Below are positions 38,217-48,750 of a stretch of 64,000 bases of DNA, piece after piece; the stretch's first letter is position 1; each line of letters opens with the position of its first letter. Under the pieces are notes generated by a model. It searched no databases and was not told the DNA's origin. It saw nothing but the letters and a program-made list of their open reading frames with translations. The position numbers and the translations under genes were made by a program. Location of the stretch: assembly GCA_963921195.1 (NCBI GenBank), contig OY992539.1, positions 156,425,162-156,489,161 on the forward strand, written 5' to 3'. The stretch is from Pegoplata infirma. Lineage: Eukaryota > Arthropoda > Insecta > Diptera > Anthomyiidae.

Positions 38217-38461
38217 AAATTTTTCACTACTCTTTCATGGCAGGGTTACCATTATATCTTATATCAAAAAAAGTTGGTCCTAAATTTAATAAATCCATTT
38301 ACGAACTAAAGCGGATGTTGCTGCATCACATTATTAAAGATTGTTTAAGCTTTTTAGAAAATTGAGGTATAGGCTTGTGGTCAAAACAAACTTGTGAATC
38401 AATTCGCCGTGAATTTTAATAGTTTTGTGATCTCTATAATTACTCCTTTTTTAATTTGAAG

Positions 38462-38897
38462 TAGAGATGGGCGCTGGTCACGTGATTTGCGTGATTCACG
38501 TGAATCACGCTTGAATCACGCGTTAGTGTGAGTGATTTTCATTTCAATCACGTGATTGTGAGTGAGTCATTTATTTTTTGCGTGAGTTTGCGTGATTAGA
38601 ATTTTGGATTTGCCCAATTTTTTTTTAATTTTTTGTAAAAAATTCTTTTTTGGATTTTTTTCTTCTTTTTGGTAAGAAAATTTTATTGCGTGAGTAGATT
38701 TTGCGTGACTCACGCGTGAGCGTGATTGAATCTGGCGTGAGTCACGCGTGAGCGTGAGTAAGTTCTTTATTACTCACGTGAATGTGAGTGAGCGTGAGTA
38801 AAAAAAAAATTGCGTGAGTGATTAGTGAGTGATTCGATTATTTTTTGCGTGAGCGTGAGTGAGTGTGAGTCAAAATCCACTCACGTGCCCATCTCTA
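38462..38897. mobile_element. hAT MITE packed with CACGTG and TGAGTCA sites
   Basis: The ends TAGAGATGGGC and GCCCATCTCTA are inverted, and ATTTGAAG is duplicated exactly (38454-38461, 38898-38905). The interior is built from variants of GCGTGAGTGA and contains five CACGTG E boxes and at least four TGAGTCA/TGACTCA cores. It has no coding capacity. Confidence 0.9.
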
Positions 38898-38905
38898 ATT
38901 TGAAG

Positions 38906-39499
38906 TATATACGTTAGATTATCAATGAAATTAATTTTTCTATCACGTAAGGTTTTTAAGAAATTCGCGTTTTAATATTGAAATATATGGGTCTCCTCTG
39001 TAACGTATTCTTAAGTTGCTCAAACACAATAGAACTCGATTTAGTAAAAATAAGGCATCTTTATTCCAAATCTGGCATCCAAATTTTTCTATCGCGTACT
39101 GTTTTTGAAATATTGGCGTTTGAAAAACTCAAACTGTATTGTTACGCACTTGTATTCTTTATAAATCACACTAAAATTTTCAAACGCGAATATATCAAAA
39201 ACAGAACATGCTTGAAAATTGTGGATTGCAGTTTTGGAATCAGGAGGTCCATGTTATATGAAATCAAGTCCTATTTCGTGGAAACAACGTAAGAATACGT
39301 AACAGTTTACCCCTAAAAGTGTCTTTTTCTTTTTAACAGCGAATATCTCAAAAACGGTACGTGCTAGAAAAATTTGGACGGTAGATTTGGAAGCAGGAGA
39401 CCAAAATCTATAAGGACCAGTTAGAAATTTCACTGGAAGGTTTTTGCTGTCGAACAGTGTTTTAGTGTAAATATTACAAAAAAATACTCTTTCAATCAA
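38906..39499. repeat. Degenerate direct and inverted repeats, non-coding
   Basis: Blocks around CGAATATCTCAAAAACGGTA, GCTAGAAAAATTTGGACGG and AATCAGGAGGTCC recur two to three times in both orientations at roughly 100-180-bp spacing. It may be the interior of the CCCAGCAAAAAA element. Short frames here (38978-39292 and the minus-strand frame at 39254-39550) have no recognisable motif. Confidence 0.4.
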
Positions 39500-39867
39500 T
39501 CTTACAAAAATAAGTGAAAAAAGAACTTCTAATTTAGAAGTTCTAAACAACCAAATAAGAATGACATAATCACACCCAAAATGCCAAGAAATATGTACTT
39601 CTAAAGAAGTGATGAAAAAAGTGCTTCCAAAAGGTCAAGTTATATTAACATCCGGATCACTACTTCAGAAGTTGTGATAAAAACACTAGTGATATATGTT
39701 ATACCTAAGTGTCAATCTTTCGCCACTGAAAAGTGGCGATAAAAAGAACATACTTTGTGTGTCACGCCCATATTAAATTCATCAATGTTTCAGTTGAAGA
39801 AGAAGTACATCTGGTTCATAAGTTGTGGTGAATTTTGTAGTGAATGGTAAGCTCTTTTTTTGCTGGG

Positions 39868-40440
39868 TTATAGCTGTTTTTTAATAATATTCCTTTCATA
39901 ATTTTTTATTACATTTTATTTCATATTCAATAAGTCAATAGGTCTGTTTGATTACTTAAATTTCTTACTATTTTTACTACAACTGGAAATTTTTGTTTAC
40001 TTTTTGTACTGAAAATTTCCAGCTGTAGTAAAAGTAGTAAAAATGAGTAGATTGTAGTAAGGTAAACGAACAGGCATAATATTTTTCTTTTTAAAAACTA
40101 ATCTCGTAAAAAAGTTATAAATTAAATATGAATTAAAAACAAAGTTTCGTTTTTCTTACGTGGGGTGAATGTGGGAGCTTGGGTACGGTAGGAGCTTGGG
40201 GTGGTTATGAGTCCTCAAACACTCCCATTTTATCATTAGTAGTTCTGACATATTTAAAAAGCCGTGACCGAAGTTTCACGATGATACCTATACTGGATTA
40301 TTTTTGGCCGCCGTCTCCATAAAGTCCGACCACTGTGCAGCGGCTTAAAATGTGAAAAAATGGCGGCGTAGAATCTGAAAAACGGTCGGCGGCGGCGCGC
40401 CGCCGGTTTTGAGCCGATCGGCTTGTTTGTCTGATGGTCT
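39868..40440. other. Spacer with one palindromic MITE candidate
   Basis: An inverted repeat at about 39952-40074 pairs TACTACAACTGGAAATTTT with AAAATTTCCAGCTGTAGTA and extends outward to GTCTGTTTGATTAC/GTAAACGAACAGGC. The more GC-rich 40250-40440 (GGCGGCGGCGCGCCGCCGG) is the flank in which the large hAT element inserted. No gene is supported. Confidence 0.5.
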
Positions 40441-40689
40441 GTGCTACCCACTGTTGCCAACTTAGCTATTTTGTAGCTAGATTTAGCTATTTTTTTTTGG
40501 ATCTAGCGACAAAAAAAGTCATTTAGCTATTAGCTACAAATCTAGCTACTTTTTTTTAGTCGCAACATTTGTAAAAAAATTATTTTTTAAACCCGTTTTA
40601 TTGTAAATTTTTCATTTTGACATTTTATTAACGTGTTATTTTCGTGTGTATGACACACGTCAGAGTTTTTTTATGATACATATTTGCTA

Positions 40690-41245
40690 CACTCAGAAAA
40701 TTATGTAAGTTACTACATGCTAGTTATTTGTATATTTTACAGTAGTCAGTTGTTTTCAACTACAAAGTCAGTTGTTTTTGTATGAAAAATGTCAAACAAC
40801 TATTTCTGTTAGTTATTTTAAGTCGTTTTTTTGAACAACTAACAAAAAAGTACTGTGATGTAGTAACAGTTATTTAAAGTAGTAAATTAATTTTTTTTTA
40901 TATCTGAAAAATTTTTAAAGTTTTTTTCCAAAAAATAAAAATAAATTTTCGTTTTTTTTATTTTCACAACTTTTTGAAAAAAAAAATTTGGTCTTCAATT
41001 TTTTTTTTTGAAAAATTTTTGGAAAAAAATATATATATTGATTATTTAATTTTTACTACATTTTAGTTGTTTTGACTACAAATGTTAGTAGTTTTTACTA
41101 CATAAGTCAGTTGTTTTTTGTCAGTTAAAATAACTAACATTGTTAGTTGATTTAACTGAAAAAGTAGTTGACCCCAAAACAACTTACAAAGTAGTTATTT
41201 TAACTGACATTTTCAGTTGATTTTACTAACATAATTTTTTGAGTG
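40690..41245. mobile_element. Tc1-like MITE, CACTCAGAAAATTATG family, copy B
   Basis: Intact ends CACTCAGAAAATTATGTA and AACATAATTTTTTGAGTG are flanked by TA (40688-40689, 41246-41247). The interior consists of AACTA(C)/GTAGTT motifs, as in copy A. Confidence 0.85.
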
Positions 41246-41269
41246 TATAACTTCTAACAAAAGTTTATA

Positions 41270-41406
41270 CCCTATTCACACTTACAGTTTTAAACCGTTT
41301 TTAGCAATTATTTTTAGCATTTTCTGTCAATATACTGTAATAGAATAAAGAAAGTGCTAAAAATATTGCTGCTAAAAACGATTTAAAACAGTACGTGTGA
41401 ATATGG
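41270..41406. mobile_element. CCCTATTCACAC MITE, copy 1 (137 bp)
   Basis: Nearly one hairpin: CCCTATTCACACTTACAG and its complement, with AACCGTTTTTAGCAATTATT continuing the stem. TA flanks both ends. Confidence 0.85.
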
Positions 41407-41577
41407 TATTAGAATTTATCGAAATTCCCTGCATGATAAAGTTGCTTGAAATGTTCAAATTCAAGCAAGTATCTTATAGGCAAAACCCATAGAAAATGAA
41501 GTTTAGTACCAACAATGAGAAAACAGCTATGGGGGCTAAAAATATAATAATTTTCATTTTTCGAATAACGAATAATA

Positions 41578-41714
41578 CCCTATTCACACGTACAGTTTTA
41601 AATCGTTTTTAGCAGCAATATTTTTAGCACTTTCTTTATTCTATTACAGTATATTGACAGAAAATGCTAAAAATAATTGCTAAAAACGGTTTAAAACTGT
41701 AAGTGTGAATAGGG
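41578..41714. mobile_element. CCCTATTCACAC MITE, copy 2 (137 bp)
   Basis: Inverted with respect to copy 1, same length, and TA on both sides (41576-41577, 41715-41716). The two copies are about 170 bp apart. Confidence 0.88.
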
Positions 41715-44339
41715 TATAAAACTTTTACATCCGTATTTAAATTAAAAAAAATGAGTGGCTATCATCAAGCTTCACACAGAAAAATGAAAATGAGATTCAA
41801 TCACTAAAATGATTATATCAATTACTTTTTTAATTGATTTTGCACCTATCACGAAAGTGATAGTATGAATTACTAAAATTTGTAAAAGTTTAATAAGGAA
41901 AAAGTGCATATATTTTCAATTAAAAAAGTGATTAAAAATTTTCAAAAAAGTAATTAAAAAAATGATTGTATCAATTACATAAAATAATAAAATTTATAGC
42001 TTAAAAATGTCCCACTTTATAAATAAAAACAAATATGGATAAAAAATAGGAATTTATTGTTTATTATTAACAGAACAAAATCAGAACATATAAAATAAAA
42101 TGGCACTGAACATTAACACAATAATAGTTAGCCTCTTCAATTAATTGTTTATATTATGTAAAAGCCGGCTAAAAGGTAAACAGCCATCACAGACACGCTT
42201 ATAGATGAAACAACTGTATATGGACTAAACTTAAGATGTTGTTTTAATGCGGTTTCCACGGGCTGAGCTGGAGTCCTTACACTAAGCAGCCAAACGTCCC
42301 TCTCTACGACGTTCCAAGATATCTTTGCGGTCTTTGTCTTATCGGAAATTTATAATCCAGCATTTGTAAGGATAGATACAAACGTAATTGACATTTCCAC
42401 TAAGCGAGTGGGTAACGAGTCACTTTAGGGTTACTGGTAGGTTATTGAATGTGTAACTAGTAACTAGCTACCACCATCTATTTTAAAGCGAAATCCTCCT
42501 TACTTGGTAATAGAAGTTTTTACCCGATGTTATGGAACTGGTTGTAATTTTATGTGGAAAGGATAAGATGGTGTGTTTAGCCTCTTTGTTAGCGTGTGCA
42601 CCTGGCTGTCTACCGGCTGCTTCAGTCAGTCATAGGTTCTATTTATCTATTAACGAGACCAATCCTAATAATCCATTCACAACAAAAAATATAAGTGCAC
42701 ACAAGAATTGATATTATTGTGTGAATAATATTTACCCTAATATCGGACGGACATATAAACACCAACCCAGGAAAATGTTACAAAGCAGTACTCATATTTT
42801 GTCTGCTCTACACCCTACCCTATCCTTGTCTTCTAAGGTGTTAAGAAGACCCAATAACAGGTTTATAGCAACTTACTTTTTAAATGATTTCGGACCAAGA
42901 AATTTTAATTTAACAATTCATATTAATATTTATTCAACATTAAGAAAAGAAATTATATATATATAATGGTATTTTATGTTCTGATTAAATCAGAAATAAT
43001 AAGATAAATTATTTTATGAACTTATAAAAACGCATATTTGAAGTTTATAATAAATTACAGCACAATACAATACCGATCATAGCGTATTTTCCCAATTGGG
43101 TAACGAAATTTTATTTATATTAAATGAAGTCTATGCTAATAGTGTATTCCCAACTATGGCTATGAATAAACTAATAATTATTTGTATTATATATTGGTCA
43201 TGTAGACAAAAAAAATATTAACGAAATTAAACAGTATAATCGGTATTCTACTGTAAGGTAAAAATAATGTATATAAAAAAAAATCTTTAAATACCGAACA
43301 AAATCATAATCAAAACAAAAAGGAACATGTAAAGAAAAATTTTGATTATGGATCAATTCGACTAAACTCAATAATAAAAAAAATAGAAAAAGAACAAAAA
43401 AATTATGACTTACATACTTGTTGTTATTGTTGTTTTTATATTCTTGGATTTCGAAGGCCTTCTCCACCAATCGTATGTAGTGTTATTTTTCTCTGTAGGT
43501 AAATTATTGAGTTTAGATCACAAAACTTAGAAAAATTATTATGCAATTAAGTTTAGATTTTAGTAATTTAATAATTTTAGTAATTTAATAAATACAAGTA
43601 TATGCTCTTTCTTTTAGTAGGAATTAGATTAATAATTTTTTTATTAATATATATATACAATTTTTCATACACAAATTTTACAAAACATTGAACACTCCCG
43701 AGTAAAAAGGAATTTATATAAATGTATATTATTTTATATGTTTTCATAAAACCATATACAACTATATGAGTCAAAGTATAAAATTATATCTCACTTTGAA
43801 ATTTTCCAATTTTTTTAAATGATGTCATATAAAATCATATCTAATTATATTGTTCATAATATATTAATATAAATGGTAGATGTAATCATACGTTGCACAT
43901 AAAACTTAATCCGATTTCATACATTATTATACGTGACTTTATATCTAATTATGTATAGGACTTTACTAAACAAAAAATCCAGTATCAATTTATGTATAAT
44001 TATATATGACTAATATAATACCATTTAAAACTATATATGGTTCCATACTAAAAAAATTTCCAATAAAAATATTAGATATAATTATATGTGTCTTAAACGA
44101 TAACATATATGTGTTTGTATGGTACTATATATACGCAAATTTCGTCTAAACTCAATATATATTTATAAATGGTCGCATATGTAATGGAATATATATTTTG
44201 ATATAATCATGTATAAAAAAAATATTTTTTTGACCAAACAACTAGCCATATATAATTATATATGCCAGTATTTCAAAATTTATTTTTGTGTGTCAACATA
44301 TATGGTTATACAAAACTTTTTATTGTATCATATAAGATT

Positions 44340-45000
44340 ACATATGATTTTTGGAAACCCGAGTTCGATTCCCGGCCCAGTCGAGAAAAGAAAAAGTTTT
44401 TTTTATTTTTTTTAAATAGAAAACACTTTTTTATTGCGTTTAATTTTTTTAGAACTAAAAAATTTTCATTTTTTGAATTTTTGCAATCATTTTAAAAAAA
44501 TTATTTTTCTTTTATACAGTTATATATAACTATATTTGATTTATTATAAAATTATCTATAATTTTTGGGAACCCGAGTTCGATTCCAGAAAAAAAATATA
44601 TTTTTTTTTATTTTTTTTAAATAGAAAACACTTTTTTATTGCATTTATTTTTTTAGAACTAAAAATTTTTCTTTTTTTGAATTTTTGCAATCATTTTTAT
44701 AAAATCATATTGCTGTTATATAGTTATATATAACTATATTTAATCTATTATAAAACTATCTATCATTTTTGGGAACCCGAGTTCGATTCCAGAAAAAAAT
44801 ATATTTTTTTTATTTTTTTTTAAATGGAAAACACTTTTTTATTGCATTTGATTTTTTAGAACTTAAAAAATTTTACTTTTTAAATTTTTGCAATCATTTT
44901 TAAAAATTTATATTGCATTTATATAGTTAATAATAGCTATATTTGGTTTAAATTATCAAATTATCAATGATTTTTGGAACCCGATCTGAAATCTAATTCT
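44340..45000 (+). repeat. Tandem units of about 204-214 bp, each with a tRNA B box
   Basis: CCCGAGTTCGATTCC starts at 44358, 44572 and 44776, and a decayed CCCGATCTGAAATC at 44980. GTTCGATTCC is a perfect pol III B box. The first unit continues CGGCCCAGTC like a tRNA 3' half. Each unit then has a T-rich run, AAATAGAAAACACTTTTTTA and TTTTTGCAATCATTTTT. Confidence 0.8.
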
Positions 45001-45339
45001 GATTTCCTGATTCCATGAAAAATTTCAAATTTATAAGCCAAAGTCTTATTTCACTTTGGAAGCCTATGACTTGGAAATAAGGCATACCGCTACATTAAAA
45101 TTATTGTTTAAGCTTACCATGGAAGCCCCTAATAGCGATGTACGTCATTCCAATTTTTTTTTTTTTTTTTGCAAATTTTATCAAAAATTTTCTAAGTCTT
45201 TTTGAAAATTGTGTACAAGTGACTAACATATTTAATTGGATATAATCATATATTACTATATGTTAGATCAATTTGATATAATTAGATACGATCAATTTAT
45301 TTAAAACTAAGTCTTTTAAAGTTGTTATTTGCTAACAAC

Positions 45340-45425
45340 GTCCGCTGGTCTAGAGGGTAGAGATTGCGATTACAAAACGGAAGACTTGTGGTTCTAATCC
45401 CCGTCCGTTCGAAGTTTTTTTTTTT
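45340..45425 (+). ncRNA. tRNA-like pol III unit (SINE head or tRNA pseudogene)
   Basis: TGGTCTAGAGG (45346-45356) fits the A box, GTTCTAATCC (45391-45400) fits the B box except at one position, and a long T run from 45415 could terminate pol III. The acceptor stem does not pair, so it is not a working tRNA. Confidence 0.5.
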
Positions 45426-45550
45426 TTTTATTTATTTTCAGTTTGACATTATTAGATCTAAAAATAAATCTAAAAACAGAAACATTTTTTGGATAAAAAT
45501 GTATCCAATAATTTTTTTATAAAATCAAGATATCAGATATTATAAGATAA

Positions 45551-45840
45551 CTTTGGCGCGGCCAAATTTCGGATGAAATTACATTATATAATATCCAATT
45601 TAATATAAAATCATGATATTGGATATTTTAAGATAACTTTGGCGCGGCCAATTTCCGGATGAAATTACATCATATTATATCATATTTAATACAAAATCAT
45701 GATAATAGATAATTTGGGATAACTTTGGCGCGGCAAATTTCCGGATGAAATCACATACAATCAAATATTAAACTGTAACTTCATATATTAAATGATGTTA
45801 TGAGATAACTTTGGCGCGGCCAATTTTCGGATGAAATTTA
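45551..45840. repeat. Four 86-bp tandem units, CTTTGGCGCGGCCAA
   Basis: CTTTGGCGCGG starts at 45551, 45637, 45723 and 45809, an exact 86-bp period, each followed by TTTCGGATGAAAT(T/C)AC-type text. The GC-rich core stands out in the very AT-rich element. Confidence 0.88.
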
Positions 45841-46700
45841 TCAAAATCAGATCCAATAAATTATATATAATTTTATAAGATAACATGTTTTACCATACAA
45901 TTTTTTTTTACTCGGGCTGTTAATTTTGCAAAATTAAAAAAAATCACTTTTTCACTCTTTTCACTGACACTTCTTATTTGGTACTAAACCAAATAATCTT
46001 GATCTATTGATTAAGAAGTAGAACGTGGACAGTGAAAAGGATGGAAAGATCAAAATGAGAAATAAAGTAAATGAAGTAATAACTAAAATATAAAATCAGC
46101 GTACTCCACATAAATATATATAGAGTAGGATTTATGAATCAGTTTTTTTTTGAATGAACGTAGTATTACATAAAAAGACAACAAAAATATTAAACGTAAA
46201 AATTTGCGGAGTAGGGACTAAGTTAGTAGTATTTGGAATTATAAATTTAACTAATATGTTATATGTAATTAAATTGAATAAAATTAAATTTTAGTGTATA
46301 TGATATAATTGTTTTAGTGATAATAATAGAAATTACTTTTGTAGTATATAACATATATGAACTCAAAATTGGGGTATAATAAATTTCTAATATCGGTTAA
46401 TATTTTTATAGGACCTATATTAGTTGGTTATAAAGAAGACCGAAATTGTTAGCTCACTACTGGTTCCTTTACGTCAAAAAATATGCCTCAAACCGGAACA
46501 AACTTGGTTATTTTTTTTTTTATTTCTTTCGACAATCCAGCATGTAGAATAGGGATATGTCGTATGAACTGCACCAATTTGGTGGACAATAACCAAAAGG
46601 GGGACACCAACACGTGATCCAATTGGATGCCGTATAAATGTCAGATCTAACCAAATAATAAATAATTAGTACTTGAAATTTTAAAATGTAGTTCCTTATT

Positions 46701-46708
46701 CTCACCTT
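46701..46708 (-). promoter_or_regulatory. Possible 5' splice donor in the LTR
   Basis: On the minus strand the LTR reads AAG|GTGAG within an 87-codon frame (46520-46783). The same site is at 55769-55776 in the other LTR. If used, it would allow a spliced transcript from the long LTR. Evidence is the motif only. Confidence 0.25.
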
Positions 46709-47292
46709 GTTATAACGATTAAAAGGCTCGGGGCCACAAATATTCTGCTTCCAAGGGAAGTAGGAAAATGTATAACCTTGCACCGAATTAGCAAAGTTTT
46801 CTCTAAAAATTCATATAATTTAATAACTAGTTTTACGACTTTTACTATTTAAGCAATACCTGGCTGCTGTTTGCAATAACCTCAGCGAAAATAATTTAAA
46901 AATGTATTTTTAAGAGTTCTTACTTTGCTTTAAGACGTGGAAACTTTTAACTTTAAAATTTACTTCTTCACTTACTCGAGCTTGACGTCAAAATGCCGGA
47001 AATATAAGGTCTTAACAAGAATGTGCACATGTGGTTATAAAAGAGTAGCAAAAGTGTGTATGAAATCATGAGTGAAATTGAAACTGGCGTAGTTACACTA
47101 TGTAATAACAGAGTGTTGATAATTACGTTTTCTATTAATTCAGTTATCTTTGAAAAATTTTACCCAGTATACAATTTACAACCGAACTAGGTGAAAAATT
47201 AATATGAAAAAAACATTTTGTGGACCATTCTAATGAACCCAGTACAAAACATGTTTTGCGACACTGGCGTCAAAATATGAAAAAGGGTTTAA

Positions 47293-48750
47293 TTACGGAG
47301 AGTTATTTTTAATATCTTTACCATGATAAAACTCTCTCTTCCCGGTTTGTGTATCTTCAAGTTCATAGATATTATTTCCTTTTATACCAACAACTACTGC
47401 TTTTATAAATTTGGGTGCAAATTTTGAGCAAAATTTCTTATCTGCATTGCTGGCTACAAAATTTCTTCGAAAAACTGTTTCCCCAATTTTGAAAGTTTTA
47501 TCACTACTTCTTAAGTTGTATCTTCTAGAAGAGTTTTTAAAAGCAGTATCAATATTATGCAAAATATTGGTTCTGATTAATTTAAGTCTGTCATTTTTAT
47601 TTAAAATTTCACAATCAGGTGTATTTATAATTTTTAATAACTCATAGTCTTTTCCGTGTGAAACCATATGTTGTCCAAACAGAGCATAGTAGGGGTTGTA
47701 ACCAATGGTTTGGTGATAAGAACTACGTAATGATTCAGCTATTTCTTGTAAATGAACATCCCAATTGGAATGATCTTTAGATATATACGATCTTATACCA
47801 GCGATAACAGAGCGGTTAACCCTCTCACTTGCATTCGCTTGCGGGCTATACAGGGCTGTTAAAATATGGCGTATTCCGCGATCGTGAAGAAAATTTGAAA
47901 ACTGATTACATTTAAACTGTTTACCATTGTCGCTTAAAATGCTTTCAGGTGTACCAAATATTGGAAATATTTCAGTTTTCAAAAATTCAATAACCACCGC
48001 AGAAGTAAACCTCTTTACTGGTTTTAGAAATGGAAATTTTGTAAAACTATCTAAAAGAACTATAGCCCCAATATTTCCTTTTCTGGATCTGGGATAAGGG
48101 CCAATAAAATCTATAAATAGAGATTGGAAGGGGCGAACGACAGACAAACTAGCAGACATAGGAGGTCTTAACGGATGATTTGGGGATTTTGATTGGTGGC
48201 AAACGTCACAATTCGCAAGAAATTCTCTGACATCATTAACCATATGAGGCCAAAAGAAGTTCCTACGAATCCGCTCCAGCGTTTTACAGATCCCTCCATG
48301 ACTCTTATTTGGTGGTGAGTGAGCATTATTTATTACAGTCTTTACTAATGTTTCTGGCACCCACAGTTTCCACACAAACATTTCGTCATCAGGATTTCCG
48401 TTTGAAAAATCGACACGCTTATAAACTTTGTTATCAACAATTCTTAAATCAGGTAATTTAGTTTGATTTTGTTGTACATTACTACGTAATTTGACATAAT
48501 TTTCTGATTCAAATTCGGATGATTCCAAATCTATAAGTGGCAGGATTTCTAATTCCGAAATTTCATCAAAATTCTGTCTAGAAAGACAATCTGGGACCAC
48601 ATTTTGTGAGCCACGGCGGTGTTCAACTTTAAATTTGTAGCCTTGGAGCTTCAACGACCAACGTGCAAGACGACCTGATAAATCGGACTGCCGCATTAGC
48701 CATTGAAGACTCGCATGGTCCGTTATGATGGTAAACTCTTGGCCCTCAAC
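47293..48750 (-). pseudogene. gypsy pol, 3' part: end of RNase H and integrase
   Basis: The frame is open after the hAT insertion. It begins with the rest of RNase H (TIITDHASLQWL), then an HHCC integrase zinc finger (H148, H155, C185, C188, numbered from the TTG at 48762), then the catalytic core with D218 (FIDFIGP), D278 (SDNGKQF) and E313 (ASERVNR): a D-x59-D-x34-E spacing, normal for DDE integrases. A C-terminal domain ending YELEDTQTGKREFYHG follows; no chromodomain is seen. Integrase inserts the cDNA into the host genome. Cut off from the rest of pol, this part would not be made. Confidence 0.9.

Larger units (their letters stand above)
28750..39867. mobile_element. Foldback-like element with CCCAGCAAAAAA ends, split by LINEs
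   Basis: CCCAGCAAAAAATA at 28750 and TTTTTTTGCTGGG ending 39867 are inverted, with TTA on each side. The inversion continues inward: about 28750-29040 matches the complement of about 39500-39867 over TTCAACTGAAACA and ACACGAAGTATG-type text. Between the arms lie the CR1-type LINE (29135-38216), a hAT MITE and AT-rich repeats. TATAGCTGTTT occurs both 28 bp before the left end and just after the right end, so the ends could be set differently. Confidence 0.6.
43697..45916. mobile_element. Unclassified 2.2-kb element, CCCGAGTAAAAA ends
   Basis: It is defined exactly by comparison with the empty site in the other LTR: ends CCCGAGTAAAAA and TTTTTTACTCGGG, with only CT duplicated. The left third is degenerate ATATAATTATATATG-type DNA; then come four units of about 204-214 bp with a tRNA B box, a tRNA-like unit, and four 86-bp units with TTTGGCGCGGCCAA. 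No ORF of note. The 2-bp non-TA duplication does not fit Tc1, hAT or PIF; a CACTA-type or unknown class is possible. Confidence 0.8.
42528..47246 (-). repeat. 3' LTR with a 2.2-kb insertion
   Basis: Element-sense ends are TGTACTGGG...CCATAACA. Without the insertion at 43697-45916 and one 36-bp indel near 46428 it matches the other LTR, with only about half a dozen base differences that I can spot. The adjoining inner edge lacks a polypurine tract: the sense strand reads GCAAAACATGTTT before TGTACTGGG. Confidence 0.92.

Noticed and set aside
28720..39900. 28-bp target duplication TATAGCTGTTT... around the CCCAGCAAAAAA element
   Set aside because: Only about 12 bases match clearly and the rest is A/T; a TTA duplication flush with the ends is simpler.
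42000..42523. Host exon left of the gypsy element
   Set aside because: Composition is less AT-rich, but no sustained frame, splice pattern or recognisable protein was found on either strand.
45340..45425. Functional tRNA gene
   Set aside because: A and near-B boxes and a T run exist, but the acceptor and T stems do not pair properly.
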